Counted from the first letter of the stretch, positions 1 through 10,719 are shown. The stretch: 46,582 nucleotides of DNA from Clostridia bacterium (GCA_017453685.1 JAFTEL010000031.1:1-46582), one strand, 5' to 3'. A program made the numbers and translations. Notes: generated by a model not told the origin, from the sequence alone.

Positions 1-48
1 CAACAAAAGCGGGCGGATTTTCCTTCCATCTCTGCCATTCTTTTTGCA

Positions 49-77
49 TTGACCGCCAATAGAAAGAATGATAGCAT
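49..77 (+). promoter_or_regulatory. Putative sigma-A promoter of the surface protein gene
   Basis: TTGACC (49-54), a 17-base spacer and TAGCAT (72-77) resemble a vegetative promoter and lie about 40 bases before the first start codon. The -10 is imperfect, so this is a moderate call. Confidence 0.45.
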
Positions 78-119
78 GGCATTGTCGAGAGACGAAAACA
101 CAAGGAAGGAACGATGGAA

Positions 120-704
120 ATGAACAAAAAGAAACTGTTAAGTTTTCTCCTGGCAGTCGTGCTCTGCCTGAGCATGGCGTTCGGCGCCTTCGCCGCGCCC
201 GAAGAGGAAAGCTCCGTGCCTGCGCAGCTCACCCATGAAGACGAGAGCAGTCAGCCCGCCGCCGAAAACGAGCCTGACAAAGCCGATGTTGTCGCCGCGA
301 TCATACGGCTGCTCGGTTCTGCCGACCTGAAAGACGTCAAAAAAGCGCTCAACGACATCAACGAAGCCATGGGACTGCCCCGCGTGGAGGATTTCACCGA
401 TATGGCAGCCTATGCCGATGCGCTGTACGGGAAGTTCAAGGAAATGGGGCTGAGCTATGACGCCATCATCAACGCCGTATCTTCGAGCGAGCTGATCGAC
501 TGGGTGAACGGCATCCTGTTCGGGAGCCATGACAAGCCTGCCGCCGAACCGATCAAAGAAGAAAACGAACCCGTACAGAACGACGAACTCACCAGCCCTG
601 ACACCGGTCTTTCCCATTCAGCCGCGGGCGCTGCCGCCGTCACGCTCCTGCTTTCGCTCGGCGTGGTGGTGCTGCTGAAGAAAAGAGGATTTTACGCCGA
701 ATAA
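120..704 (+). CDS. Secreted cell-wall-anchored protein with SPDTG sorting signal
   Basis: About 194 residues. An N-terminal signal peptide (Lys-rich start, then a hydrophobic run ending near AFA, residues 1-25) precedes an acidic Glu/Asp/Pro-rich linker and a helical middle region of unknown function. The C-terminus has SPDTG near residue 159, a hydrophobic segment and a KKR tail, the layout of a sortase substrate. SPxTG-type motifs are known for clostridial class B sortases; no sortase gene is in the window. ATG 120 is preferred over ATG 114 because AGGAAGGA (103-110) is then about 9 bases upstream rather than 3. It is a single gene closed by a terminator. The middle domain is not recognised. 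Confidence 0.75.
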   Translation: MNKKKLLSFLLAVVLCLSMAFGAFAAPEEESSVPAQLTHEDESSQPAAENEPDKADVVAAIIRLLGSADLKDVKKALNDINEAMGLPRVEDFTDMAAYADALYGKFKEMGLSYDAIINAVSSSELIDWVNGILFGSHDKPAAEPIKEENEPVQNDELTSPDTGLSHSAAGAAAVTLLLSLGVVVLLKKRGFYAE

Positions 705-743
705 AGCTTCGACCTTTGGTCAAGAATAACTCCTGTTGAAAAG

Positions 744-776
744 CCGTATCGAGCCTTTCGATACGGTTTTTTCTTT
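744..776 (+). terminator. Rho-independent terminator after the surface protein gene
   Basis: A 9-bp perfect stem (CCGTATCGA at 744-752 with TCGATACGG at 758-766), a 5-base loop, then TTTTTTCTTT. It separates the surface protein gene from the CtsR operon. Confidence 0.85.
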
Positions 777-863
777 GTTCAAACAATTTGAAAAATCGAG
801 AAAATTCATGAAAATCGAAGGAAACAGGAGATATTTTGAATTTTCGAGCGTTAAACAAACGAC

Positions 864-936
864 TTTGACCTTTTTTGACCTTTGACGAAAGGTCAAACTT
901 GATGTAGACTATGGTCAAAGATAGTCAAAGTCAAAC
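864..936 (+). promoter_or_regulatory. ctsR operon promoter flanked by two CtsR operators
   Basis: A sigma-A promoter, TTGACG (882-887), 17 bases, TAGACT (905-910), is bracketed by two heptad-repeat operators of the CtsR type RGTCAAA-N3-RGTCAAA. The upstream one is on the minus strand (864-880, read as GGTCAAA-AAA-GGTCAAA). The downstream one covers the expected transcription start (913-929, GGTCAAA-GAT-AGTCAAA). Further single heptads lie at 891-897 and 930-936. Both full operators match the known consensus, so the operon should be autorepressed by CtsR and induced by heat or protein stress. Confidence 0.9.
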
Positions 937-949
937 TGAGGTGATCCAA

Positions 950-1405
950 ATGAACATCAGCAATCATATCGCCCAGCTCATTCTGGATATGATCGAGCAG
1001 GACGGCGGCAGCGCCGAGATGAAGCGCAACGATCTGGCGCAGACGATCGGCTGCGTGCCAAGTCAGATCAATTACGTGATCGCGTCCCGCTTCACCCCCG
1101 AGCACGGCTACATCGTGGAAAGCCGTCGGGGCGGCGGCGGATATATCCGCATCACCCGCGCCAATTATTCCTCGCCCAACGCCGTAGTGATGCACGCCGT
1201 GAACGCCATCGGCGACGCGATCGACGAAAAGAGCGCCAAGGCGCACGTCGTCAACCTCGCCCACGCCTCGATCCTGCCGGTCGAAAGCGCCAAGATCATG
1301 CTGGCAGCCATGGCGGACAGTTGTTACCACGGCCTCACCCCTCAGCAGCGCAACGAAGTCCGCGCCGCGCTGCTCAAACAAATGTTAATGCAAACCTTGA
1401 AATAA
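950..1405 (+). CDS. ctsR: Transcriptional repressor CtsR
   Basis: About 151 residues, the usual CtsR size. The N-terminal winged helix-turn-helix (SNHIAQLILDMI onward) is followed by the glycine-rich wing RGGGGYIRI near residues 60-68, which serves in the family as DNA-contacting tip and temperature sensor. The C-terminal half is the helical dimerisation domain. CtsR represses class III heat-shock genes and is removed when stress frees McsB. ATG 950 is chosen because GAGGTGAT (938-945) sits just before it; the upstream ATG at 911 overlaps the promoter and operator and would add a non-conserved extension. First gene of the ctsR-mcsA-mcsB-clpC operon. Confidence 0.96.
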   Translation: MNISNHIAQLILDMIEQDGGSAEMKRNDLAQTIGCVPSQINYVIASRFTPEHGYIVESRRGGGGYIRITRANYSSPNAVVMHAVNAIGDAIDEKSAKAHVVNLAHASILPVESAKIMLAAMADSCYHGLTPQQRNEVRAALLKQMLMQTLK

Positions 1406-1428
1406 GAAGGATTTAGGAGGAATGAATC

Positions 1429-1938
1429 ATGTTATGCGAAAACTGCAACCGTTCCGAAGCGACCACCCACATCAAACGCGTGGTCAACGGAGAAACCACC
1501 GAACACCATCTTTGCACATCCTGCGCCAATGAATTGGGCTACACCGATATGTTCTCCGGTTTTGCCCCGCTGAGCCTGAGCGACTTTTTCGGCGACCTGC
1601 TCGGCGATATGAACCGCAAGGCCATCGGCACCGCCGCCGTGACGCGCTGCCCCAGATGCGGCAACTCGTTCCACGACATCGTGCGCGAAAGCCGTCTGGG
1701 CTGCGCCGAATGTTACCGCACCTTCTATGACAAGCTCAAGCCCTCGCTCGAGCGCATCCACGGTAGGGTCATGCACAGCGGCAAGCACATCGACGTCAAG
1801 CCCGAGGTCCACAAGGAGCCGACCAGAGAAGAAAAGATCGAGCTGCTCAAAACGAAGCTGGATCAGGCCGTGCAGGCACAGGAATTTGAACAGGCCGCCA
1901 AGCTGCGCGATGAGATCAAAGCGCTGGAAAACAGCTGA
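1429..1938 (+). CDS. mcsA: McsA, zinc-binding activator of the McsB arginine kinase
   Basis: 169 residues. Four CxxC pairs form zinc-binding modules: C3/C6, the pair in HLCTSC near residue 30, the pair in CPRCG near 75 and the pair in GCAEC near 95. A C-terminal UVR-type helical hairpin (about residues 132-167, with AAKLRDEIKALE) resembles the UvrB/UvrC interaction motif. In the family McsA binds zinc and activates McsB for protein arginine phosphorylation. A strong TTAGGAGGA precedes the ATG. It lies 23 bases after ctsR and 16 bases before mcsB, so it is cotranscribed. Confidence 0.95.
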   Translation: MLCENCNRSEATTHIKRVVNGETTEHHLCTSCANELGYTDMFSGFAPLSLSDFFGDLLGDMNRKAIGTAAVTRCPRCGNSFHDIVRESRLGCAECYRTFYDKLKPSLERIHGRVMHSGKHIDVKPEVHKEPTREEKIELLKTKLDQAVQAQEFEQAAKLRDEIKALENS

Positions 1939-1954
1939 GAAAGGAGCGAGAACG

Positions 1955-2959
1955 ATGAGTAAATGGTATAAAAACAGCGGTGAAAAAAGCGAAGTCGTGG
2001 TCAGCACGCGCGTGCGGCTGGCCCGCAATCTGGAAGAATACCCCTTCCCCGCCAAGCTCGACACGGCAGGGAAAAAGCAGGTGAACGACCTCGTCAGAGA
2101 CGCGCTGCTGGGCAACACGGAGGACGACCTGAGCTTTATCGAAATGGAATCGCTCAGCCGCGCGCAGACCATCTCGCTGGCGGAGCGGCACCTCATCAGC
2201 CCCGAATTCACGGGCGGCGCCGGTCACGCCCTGCTGCTCAGCGACGACGAATCGGTGAGCATCATGCTGTGCGAAGAAGATCACGTACGGATTCAGGTCA
2301 TGGAAGCCGGTCTCGCGCTGGATTCCGCCTATGAACGCGCCGACAAGATCGACAACGCGCTGGCTGCCCGCCTGCCGCTCGCGTTCGATGAGCGCATCGG
2401 CTACCTGACGCAGTGCCCCACCAACCTCGGCACCGCCATGCGCGCCTCCGTCATGCTCCATCTGCCGGGGCTCGGCCGCAGCGGTCAGGTCGCGAAGATT
2501 TCCGCGACGGTCGCCAAGCTCGGGCTGATCATCCGCGGCTGCTACGGCGAAGGCTCTTCGCCCATCGGCGACATGTATCAGCTGAGCAATCAGGTCACGC
2601 TGGGCATCAGCGAAAAGACCGCCATCGACAACCTCAAATCCATCACCCAGCAGCTGGTCGCGCAGGAGCTCGCCATGCGGGAAAGAATGTTGAAGAATCC
2701 CGCGTGGGAAGATAAGGTCTACCGCGCGTGGGGCGTGCTGAAATCCGCCCGACTGCTCAGCTGCGAGGAGTTCATGGATCTCGCGTCGCTCGTCCGCATG
2801 GGCGCGGCGCAGGGATTGTTTGACGTAAAGCTCGAAAAGATCGGCGAACTGTTTGCCGACCTGCAGCCTGCCACCATCAACGCCAGAGAAGGCAAGAATC
2901 TGGAGGCCTCGCAGCGGGACGCGCTGCGCGCGGCAGCGGTGCGGGAAGCGCTCGCGTAA
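1955..2959 (+). CDS. mcsB: Protein arginine kinase McsB
   Basis: About 334 residues. A phosphagen (guanidino) kinase fold is shown by STRVRLARN (residues 16-24, nucleotide phosphate-binding arginines) and CPTNLGTAMRAS (about 154-165, the conserved catalytic-loop signature). Near the C-terminus an RDALRA segment (about 321-326) resembles the RDxxRP allosteric phosphoarginine-binding motif, with Ala for Pro. McsB phosphorylates arginines of CtsR and misfolded proteins, marking them for ClpC-ClpP. ATG 1955 follows AAGGAGCGAG; the frame stays open upstream through mcsA but without coding similarity there. Confidence 0.95.
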   Translation: MSKWYKNSGEKSEVVVSTRVRLARNLEEYPFPAKLDTAGKKQVNDLVRDALLGNTEDDLSFIEMESLSRAQTISLAERHLISPEFTGGAGHALLLSDDESVSIMLCEEDHVRIQVMEAGLALDSAYERADKIDNALAARLPLAFDERIGYLTQCPTNLGTAMRASVMLHLPGLGRSGQVAKISATVAKLGLIIRGCYGEGSSPIGDMYQLSNQVTLGISEKTAIDNLKSITQQLVAQELAMRERMLKNPAWEDKVYRAWGVLKSARLLSCEEFMDLASLVRMGAAQGLFDVKLEKIGELFADLQPATINAREGKNLEASQRDALRAAAVREALA

Positions 2960-3038
2960 CGGGCGCACCAATGAAAAAGAAACAGTTTGGCAGCCGTTGA
3001 GGGAAGCAGCGGCTGCCTTTAGAAGGAGTGAATGACTT

Positions 3039-5504
<2,466 letters not shown>

Positions 5505-5508
5505 TCGG

Positions 5509-6387
5509 ATGAAACGGACTCTGACCTTTGAAGTGCCGCCGGAATACGACGGCGAAAAAACAGTGAAATTTTTGCGCGAGGCGGCGGGGATCTCCTACCG
5601 CCTTGTTCGCACGCTTCGGCATACTCCTGGTTCGGTGCTGGCCGACGGCGCGCCCGTGCGCACCATCGACCGCCTGAAAGCGGGGCAGACCGTGACCGTG
5701 CACGTACCGCTTGACGGCGGCGCAAGCGTAGAGCCGAGCAAAGCGGAATTCGACGTGGTGTATGAGGACGACGACATCCTCGTGCTCAACAAGCCCGCGG
5801 GGCTCGCCATGCACCCCACCCACAACCATCAGGGCGACACCCTCGCCAACGCCGTGGCATATTACCTGACCGAGCGCGGCCGCCCCTGCGTGTTCCGCGC
5901 CGCCGGAAGGCTCGATAAAAACACCTCGGGGCTCGTGGTCTGCTCGCTGAACAAGCACGCCGCCGCGAAGCTCGCGGGTCAGTTTGAAAAGGAATACACC
6001 GCCATTGTGCAGGGCACGTTCGCGGGCAGCGGCACCATCGACGCGCCGATCATCCGCCCCGACCCGATGAAGACGCTGCGCGCCGTGGGCGAAGGCGGTG
6101 AAAGCGCCGTGACCCACTGGACGGCGCTTGGCAGCAAGGACGGGCTGACGCTGCTGCATATCACACTGGAAACCGGCCGCACGCACCAGATCCGGGTGCA
6201 TTTCGCCTCGCTCGGCGCACCGCTGGCGGGCGATGAGATGTACGGCGGCAGCGCGGAACAGATCACACGTCACGCTCTGCACTGCGGTCGTCTCACCCTC
6301 ACCCACCCCGTCACCGGCGAAACGATGACCTTCACCGCACCGCTGCCGGAGGATATGCAGCAATTGGCAGATGAGATCATGAAATGA
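5509..6387 (+). CDS. RluA-family pseudouridine synthase
   Basis: 292 residues. An S4-like N-terminal region (about 1-70) is followed by the catalytic domain with GRLDKNTSGLVV (about 132-143); the Asp in RLD is the family nucleophile. HQIRVHFASLGAPLAGDEMYG near the C-terminus is a further RluA-type signature. It isomerises uridine to pseudouridine in rRNA or tRNA; the target site (RluA, RluC or RluD type) cannot be told from sequence alone. It begins 4 bases after clpC, so it is likely cotranscribed, and ends at a strong terminator. Confidence 0.92.
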   Translation: MKRTLTFEVPPEYDGEKTVKFLREAAGISYRLVRTLRHTPGSVLADGAPVRTIDRLKAGQTVTVHVPLDGGASVEPSKAEFDVVYEDDDILVLNKPAGLAMHPTHNHQGDTLANAVAYYLTERGRPCVFRAAGRLDKNTSGLVVCSLNKHAAAKLAGQFEKEYTAIVQGTFAGSGTIDAPIIRPDPMKTLRAVGEGGESAVTHWTALGSKDGLTLLHITLETGRTHQIRVHFASLGAPLAGDEMYGGSAEQITRHALHCGRLTLTHPVTGETMTFTAPLPEDMQQLADEIMK

Positions 6388-6397
6388 ACCTAAAAAA

Positions 6398-6430
6398 GAG
6401 CCCGATGAAAACCATCGGGCTCCTTTTTGC
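6398..6430 (+). terminator. Terminator of the ctsR-clpC-rluA operon
   Basis: A 10-bp perfect stem (GAGCCCGATG 6398-6407 with CATCGGGCTC 6413-6422), a 5-base loop, then CTTTTTGC. Confidence 0.9.
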
Positions 6431-6479
6431 TGTCATTCATCTTTCACGTTTTTCAAGAAAGCACACAAGAAAAGAAGCA

Positions 6480-6508
6480 TTGACGGAAAAGAGCGGAAGG
6501 ATTATAAT
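6480..6508 (+). promoter_or_regulatory. Sigma-A promoter upstream of the hairpin leader
   Basis: TTGACG (6480-6485), 17 bases, TATAAT (6503-6508). Transcription from here would give a leader of roughly 245 bases before the GH42-like gene, carrying the whole hairpin series. Confidence 0.7.
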
Positions 6509-6561
6509 ATAATTTGAAATATGAGTCGATTTATCACTGTTCTGAACTGTGAAATATATCG

Positions 6562-6739
6562 ATATATTTGCTTGGCAAATTCGATATACGCTTTCTTCGT
6601 TCGCGTTTGATATGATGTCAATTCCTTTCTTGCCCCGCAGGGCATATCGCGTGCGAAGCACATATCGAATCCGACAGGATATATCGAAAATTCCGTCAGG
6701 AATTTATATCGCTTCGTAATTTGGCACAGGCAAATTACG
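6562..6739 (+). repeat. Series of six short hairpins punctuated by ATATCG
   Basis: Six perfect short inverted repeats: 6566-6580 (6-bp stem), 6631-6644 (5), 6651-6661 (4), 6669-6680 (4), 6688-6705 (7) and 6715-6739 (9). Loops are 3-7 bases (TTG, CGCA, GAA, GACA, GTCA, GCACAGG). The last four are joined by spacers TATCGC, ATATCGA, ATATCGA and ATATCG, and CGATAT elements flank the first. Stem sequences all differ while the spacer is kept, unlike a CRISPR or simple tandem repeat. The series lies between a good promoter and the ribosome binding site of the GH42-like gene, so it is probably transcribed as its 5' leader. Function unknown. Confidence 0.8.
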
Positions 6740-6759
6740 ACGAGGGGAGGCGGATACCC

Positions 6760-8667
6760 ATGCATCGGATCATCAGCTTCTTTCTGGTTCTGCTCGCCGT
6801 GCTCGGCGGGTGGTTCAATTTCTACACGCCGCCCAAAGAAGCGGCGTTCAGCGCGGATTACGGAACCGAGGAGCGGAACATGGACAAGTATCGCGGCATT
6901 TATTCCTGTGTGGGCGACTGCGGCGGCGTGCCGACCCTGTTCGTCAACGGCGAGTCCTGCCCCGCTGCGGCGTACATGACCTATCTGGAAGAATACAACA
7001 ACTACGCCGAATTTGCCTCAGCGGGCTACACGCTGTTTTCCGTTCCCGTGCTGTTTTCCGGCCGGTGGATCAGCGCGACCGAGCTGTTCAAGCCGTTCCA
7101 CACGGGAATGTTCGACGTTAAAGACGAGCCGGATTTTGCCACGCTCGACGCCTCCGTTGACCGCATTTTAGCCGCCTGCCCGCAGGCGCTGATCTTCCCG
7201 CGGGTGAACGTTTCCATGCCCCTGTGGTGGATCGAGGAAAACCCCGACGCCGTAGACGGCACGGGCAAGCGCGAGCTGCTCTATGCCCAAAAGTTCCGCG
7301 AAACGGCGGCGGACATGCTCCGCGCCGTGATCGACCATGTGAACCAAAGCGACTACGCCGCGCACATCGTGGGCTATCAGCTCGGCGGCGGCAACACCGA
7401 GGAATGGTTCCACTTTGACATGAACGGGGGTTACGGCAAGAACGCGGAACAGGCGTTCAACGCCTACCTCGAAACGTATTATCCCGACTGCGGATTTTCG
7501 GGGCTGCCCGATCTGACGCTGCTGCAGGGCAAAGGTCCTTACCACAAAAACGAGCATTTGGCGCGGTATCTGGAATTCGCGAGCAACACGGTCGCGGACG
7601 ATATCTGTTACCTCGCCGCCGTCGCCAAGCAGGCCACCGGCGGCAACGTGGTCATCGGCACGTTTTACGGCTATTCGCTGGAGGTCACGTCCTCCCTGCA
7701 GGGCACGCACGCGCTGAACACCGTGCTGGCGTGCGACAGCATCGACTTCACCTGTTCGCCCAATTCCTACATCGGCACGCGCGACATGAACACGGACTGG
7801 ACGGAGATGTACCCCGCCGATTCGCTGCGCCTGCACAACAAAATCTGCATGCAGGAATGTGATATCCGCACCCACCTGACCAAGCCGCTGTATGAGCGCG
7901 CGCCGGAATACGACGAGGGAAAGAACCTGAACGCGCCGATCTGGAACGGGCTGGCAAACGAAGCGCAGTCGGTGAGCATGATCCGCAAATCGTTCTGCCG
8001 CCAGCTTATCAAAGGCAACGGCTTCTGGTGGTTCGACATGTGGGGCGGCTGGTACAACAGCCCGACTCTGCTCGCCGAAATGCGGCAGATGCACGAAATC
8101 TACGCCGGTTCGCTCAGCGCTGCGAATCGCGCGAGCGTCGCCGAGGTCGGCGTCTTCGTGGACGAAAGCGCCTACAAACACCTGACCGAGGGCGCCATCC
8201 GCGGCACCGCCTTCAACGCGCGCCAGCCGCTGGGTTATTTAGGCGCGCCGTATGACTTATACGACGTGAACGATTTTGAAAGCGTTTATCAAAAATATAA
8301 GGCGATCGTGTTTTTATCGGATTGCAAAACCGAACGCATGAGCAAGGCGCTCGCCCTGTGCCGGCAGAACAGAATCCGATACCTGACCACCTCGGACGTC
8401 AAAAAGACGTTTTCGGTCAAAGAACTGCGCGCGTTTTGCAAGACGCAGGGCGTTCACATTTTTTGCAGCAGCGACGATATCGTCTACGTCAACGAAAACT
8501 TCATCGCCATCCATGCCGTCACGGCGGGCAGCAAGACGCTGACCCTCAACAGCGTTTACGCCTACCGCGCGCTGCTCGGCGGCGACGGGCTGCAGGGAAG
8601 CGGCGAAAGAATCACCATCCAAATGAACGAAAACGAAACCGTTTTGTTCCAAATCACCAAACAATAA
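6760..8667 (+). CDS. Secreted GH42/GH-A-clan-like putative glycoside hydrolase
   Basis: About 635 residues. A hydrophobic N-terminus (HRIISFFLVLLAVLGGW) suggests a signal peptide or membrane anchor. The body resembles a beta-galactosidase-type (GH42-like) TIM barrel: MPLWWIEENPDA, then GYQLGGGNTEEW, where a paired Glu could be the acid/base, and a later MQECD where Glu could be the nucleophile; a domain like the GH42 trimerisation domain follows (about 460-560). The catalytic assignment is inference. ATG 6760 is chosen because GAGGGGAGG (6742-6750) precedes it; an upstream in-frame TTG at 6721 falls inside a hairpin. A 41-residue membrane protein gene follows, likely cotranscribed. Confidence 0.7.
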   Translation: MHRIISFFLVLLAVLGGWFNFYTPPKEAAFSADYGTEERNMDKYRGIYSCVGDCGGVPTLFVNGESCPAAAYMTYLEEYNNYAEFASAGYTLFSVPVLFSGRWISATELFKPFHTGMFDVKDEPDFATLDASVDRILAACPQALIFPRVNVSMPLWWIEENPDAVDGTGKRELLYAQKFRETAADMLRAVIDHVNQSDYAAHIVGYQLGGGNTEEWFHFDMNGGYGKNAEQAFNAYLETYYPDCGFSGLPDLTLLQGKGPYHKNEHLARYLEFASNTVADDICYLAAVAKQATGGNVVIGTFYGYSLEVTSSLQGTHALNTVLACDSIDFTCSPNSYIGTRDMNTDWTEMYPADSLRLHNKICMQECDIRTHLTKPLYERAPEYDEGKNLNAPIWNGLANEAQSVSMIRKSFCRQLIKGNGFWWFDMWGGWYNSPTLLAEMRQMHEIYAGSLSAANRASVAEVGVFVDESAYKHLTEGAIRGTAFNARQPLGYLGAPYDLYDVNDFESVYQKYKAIVFLSDCKTERMSKALALCRQNRIRYLTTSDVKKTFSVKELRAFCKTQGVHIFCSSDDIVYVNENFIAIHAVTAGSKTLTLNSVYAYRALLGGDGLQGSGERITIQMNENETVLFQITKQ

Positions 8668-8711
8668 AAGGCGCCGACCGCGACGCCAAAGAATAGAAAG
8701 GAAGAGTGTTT

Positions 8712-8837
8712 ATGTGGAAAATGATTTTACTGTTCGGCATGCCGCTGCTCATCCCGTTTGAGATCGCCTACGGACTGCTGATGAAGGTGTTCGGCCCGCT
8801 GGGTCTGCCCGATTTTCTGGGCATCATGATGAAGTGA
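8712..8837 (+). CDS. 41-residue hydrophobic small membrane protein
   Basis: A short ORF starting MWKMILLFGMPLL and ending FLGIMMK. AAAGGAAG (8697-8704) lies at good distance from the ATG, and a terminator follows the stop within about 10 bases. The residues are almost all hydrophobic with two Pro-containing helices, suggesting one or two membrane segments. It follows the GH42-like gene by 44 bases, so it should share its transcript. No family is recognised; it could be a membrane-inserted regulator or partner protein. The ribosome binding site and terminator support it, but there is no homology evidence. Confidence 0.6.
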   Translation: MWKMILLFGMPLLIPFEIAYGLLMKVFGPLGLPDFLGIMMK

Positions 8838-8846
8838 CCGACCTAC

Positions 8847-8890
8847 AAAGAATCCACGCAGAGAACCGTTTCTGCGTGGATTCTTTTTGC
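8847..8890. terminator. Bidirectional terminator between convergent glycosidase genes
   Basis: A 16-bp stem (8847-8862 with 8871-8886) and an 8-base loop; T-rich runs on both strands let it stop the plus-strand small protein gene and the minus-strand GH99-like gene. Confidence 0.9.
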
Positions 8891-8907
8891 TTTTTAAACA
8901 GCATTTG

Positions 8908-10719
8908 TCAATACACAAACATGAACCGGCCGCCGGGGGCGACGTCGCCGCTCTTGTAAAAGTCCATAATATCGCCATCGGTCTGCATATTGTCCGAAAG
9001 TTTAAAATTGAAATGGATATCGCCCGACAGACCGAGCGCGGCAAGAGGGATTTCCAGCACCATTTCATTGCCGTTGACCGTGCAGGCCGCCTCCCCCGTT
9101 TTTTCAAACTGCCAGCCGCCAACGGAGCGTTCCACGTTCACCATGCCGCCCGCCGCGCCGTCGCGGTTGAGCACATATTCAAAGCCCTCCCAGTTGGGCT
9201 GACTGCCGCTCGGGTCGGTGTCCAGCAGCACGCGGATGGGCGTGCTGCCCTGCGGCACGATGGGGTCTTTGGTCTGAATGGTCATATAAATATAGTTTTT
9301 TTCATTTTTGACCTGCACCTTGACGAAATCGTTGCGCATGGTGTCGGAAGCATAGGTCGTGCCCTGCCAGCCCGCGCTGTTCCGCGGATAAGTGCTGTTG
9401 GTGTAGTGATAATAAGTCTTGACGCCGTCGACCGCCTTGACCGAATCGGAAACGCCCTTGAACCGGCGGATATTCGCGACGAGCTGGTAATAATAGTTGT
9501 CCTTGAGTACGCCGTCGTGCGGCTCGATGTCGCGGCTGAATTCCGCGCTGAACTGATCGGGAAAGGCGTTGGGCGTGCCGCACCATTCCTGCCAGCGCCC
9601 GGCGATCCACTCGTTCCAGCCGGTCACAAAAATGAAATCGGGGTCGACGGCAAGGGCGTAGTCCCACTGCTGCTGGAAATTCAGCCCGTAGAGGAGCGCG
9701 TCCTCGGTGTTTTGGTCGACCGTCACGGTCTGCCCGCCGCGCTTGAACGAATAGGAATAGTCGCCCTTCACAAAGCTCCTACCCTGCACGTTTCCGTCTG
9801 CGTTCATGGCAACCAGCGCGCCGTCCGCCGCATTCTGGGCAACGGAAACGCACATCTGCTCCACGCGGCCGTTCCATGATTGGCCGAACTTCGTCTGCGG
9901 GTGATCGCTGCACCAACCCCAGACCTTTTCGCTGTAACGGGTATTCTCTGCGAAATAGGTCGGCTCGTTGTAACGGAAGGTAAAAAAGCTATAGATTTCC
10001 CGCTGCAGCTTATCCGTCAAGTCAAGCGCGGCGCCATGCGCCATGATCAGCGGCTTGCCGTCCCATAGAAACCACAGGTCTTTGTACCGACCCGGGGAAT
10101 AAATGCGCTCATACAGATTTTTGAGCGAGGTGACCGTGTCGCTGTTCGCGGCAAACGGCAGCATAAAAGCGACCTGCGGCACGTTTACGCCATCCTCCTT
10201 CGCCTGTTCAAACACCTCAAACAGCTTTTCGTAGCTCTCATCCCACGTCGCCGTGCCGTTGGTGCAGTCAAAAACGATCACGTCAACACCCGCGTCCGCG
10301 ATCAGCTCGGCGTGCTTGCGCAGCACATAGGCGTCGGTGTCGCGGTAATAGCCGTAAAGCGGCTTGCCCCAGTAATACGGGCGGCCATCCTGCGCGGAAC
10401 GCCACAGCGGCGAATCGTAATCATAAAGAATTTCGGGATGTTCGGCAAGGATCTCCGACGCGTCGAGCGCCTCAAACGATTCGGCAAAACTCGTGTGCCA
10501 GATCCAGTAGAACATGCCCACGAATTTTCGGCTGTTCTTTTTGCGCACATCGTTTTTCATGGGCAGCGTGCGCCCGAGCGCGTCCGTTGCCGCCCAGGTG
10601 TCCGGCTTCACCAACGAATCGGTGCCGACGTTTTTATTGCGGCTGCCGAAAACAGCGCCCGACAGTGTCGAAAAGAAGGTCATTATCGCCATGATCAACG
10701 CAATGATTTTGGAATACAT
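8908..10719 (-). CDS. Secreted GH99/GH71-like glycoside hydrolase with C-terminal carbohydrate-binding-like domain
   Basis: 603 residues. The N-terminus (KIIALIMAIMTFFSTLSGAVFG) is a signal peptide. A TIM-barrel-like region (about 60-420) has YYRDTDAYVLRKHAELIADAGVDVIVFD and VTGWNEW, typical of GH71/GH99-like and related alpha-glycan hydrolases. The last 150 residues (YIYMTIQTKDPIV, then LDTDPSGSQPNWEGFEY) resemble a CBM9/DOMON-type beta-sandwich. It probably cuts host or dietary glycans outside the cell; linkage and substrate cannot be read from sequence. AAAGGAGAA precedes the ATG. It converges on the GH42-like unit. Confidence 0.72.
   Translation of the reverse strand: MYSKIIALIMAIMTFFSTLSGAVFGSRNKNVGTDSLVKPDTWAATDALGRTLPMKNDVRKKNSRKFVGMFYWIWHTSFAESFEALDASEILAEHPEILYDYDSPLWRSAQDGRPYYWGKPLYGYYRDTDAYVLRKHAELIADAGVDVIVFDCTNGTATWDESYEKLFEVFEQAKEDGVNVPQVAFMLPFAANSDTVTSLKNLYERIYSPGRYKDLWFLWDGKPLIMAHGAALDLTDKLQREIYSFFTFRYNEPTYFAENTRYSEKVWGWCSDHPQTKFGQSWNGRVEQMCVSVAQNAADGALVAMNADGNVQGRSFVKGDYSYSFKRGGQTVTVDQNTEDALLYGLNFQQQWDYALAVDPDFIFVTGWNEWIAGRWQEWCGTPNAFPDQFSAEFSRDIEPHDGVLKDNYYYQLVANIRRFKGVSDSVKAVDGVKTYYHYTNSTYPRNSAGWQGTTYASDTMRNDFVKVQVKNEKNYIYMTIQTKDPIVPQGSTPIRVLLDTDPSGSQPNWEGFEYVLNRDGAAGGMVNVERSVGGWQFEKTGEAACTVNGNEMVLEIPLAALGLSGDIHFNFKLSDNMQTDGDIMDFYKSGDVAPGGRFMFVY

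Noticed and set aside
6562-6739. Possible CRISPR array
   Set aside because: The constant units are only 6-7 bases and the variable parts are themselves palindromes; there are no long direct repeats or cas genes.
6437-6765. Minus-strand ORFs (74 and 87 residues) across the hairpin series
   Set aside because: Arise from the AT-rich palindromes; no ribosome binding site or coding character.
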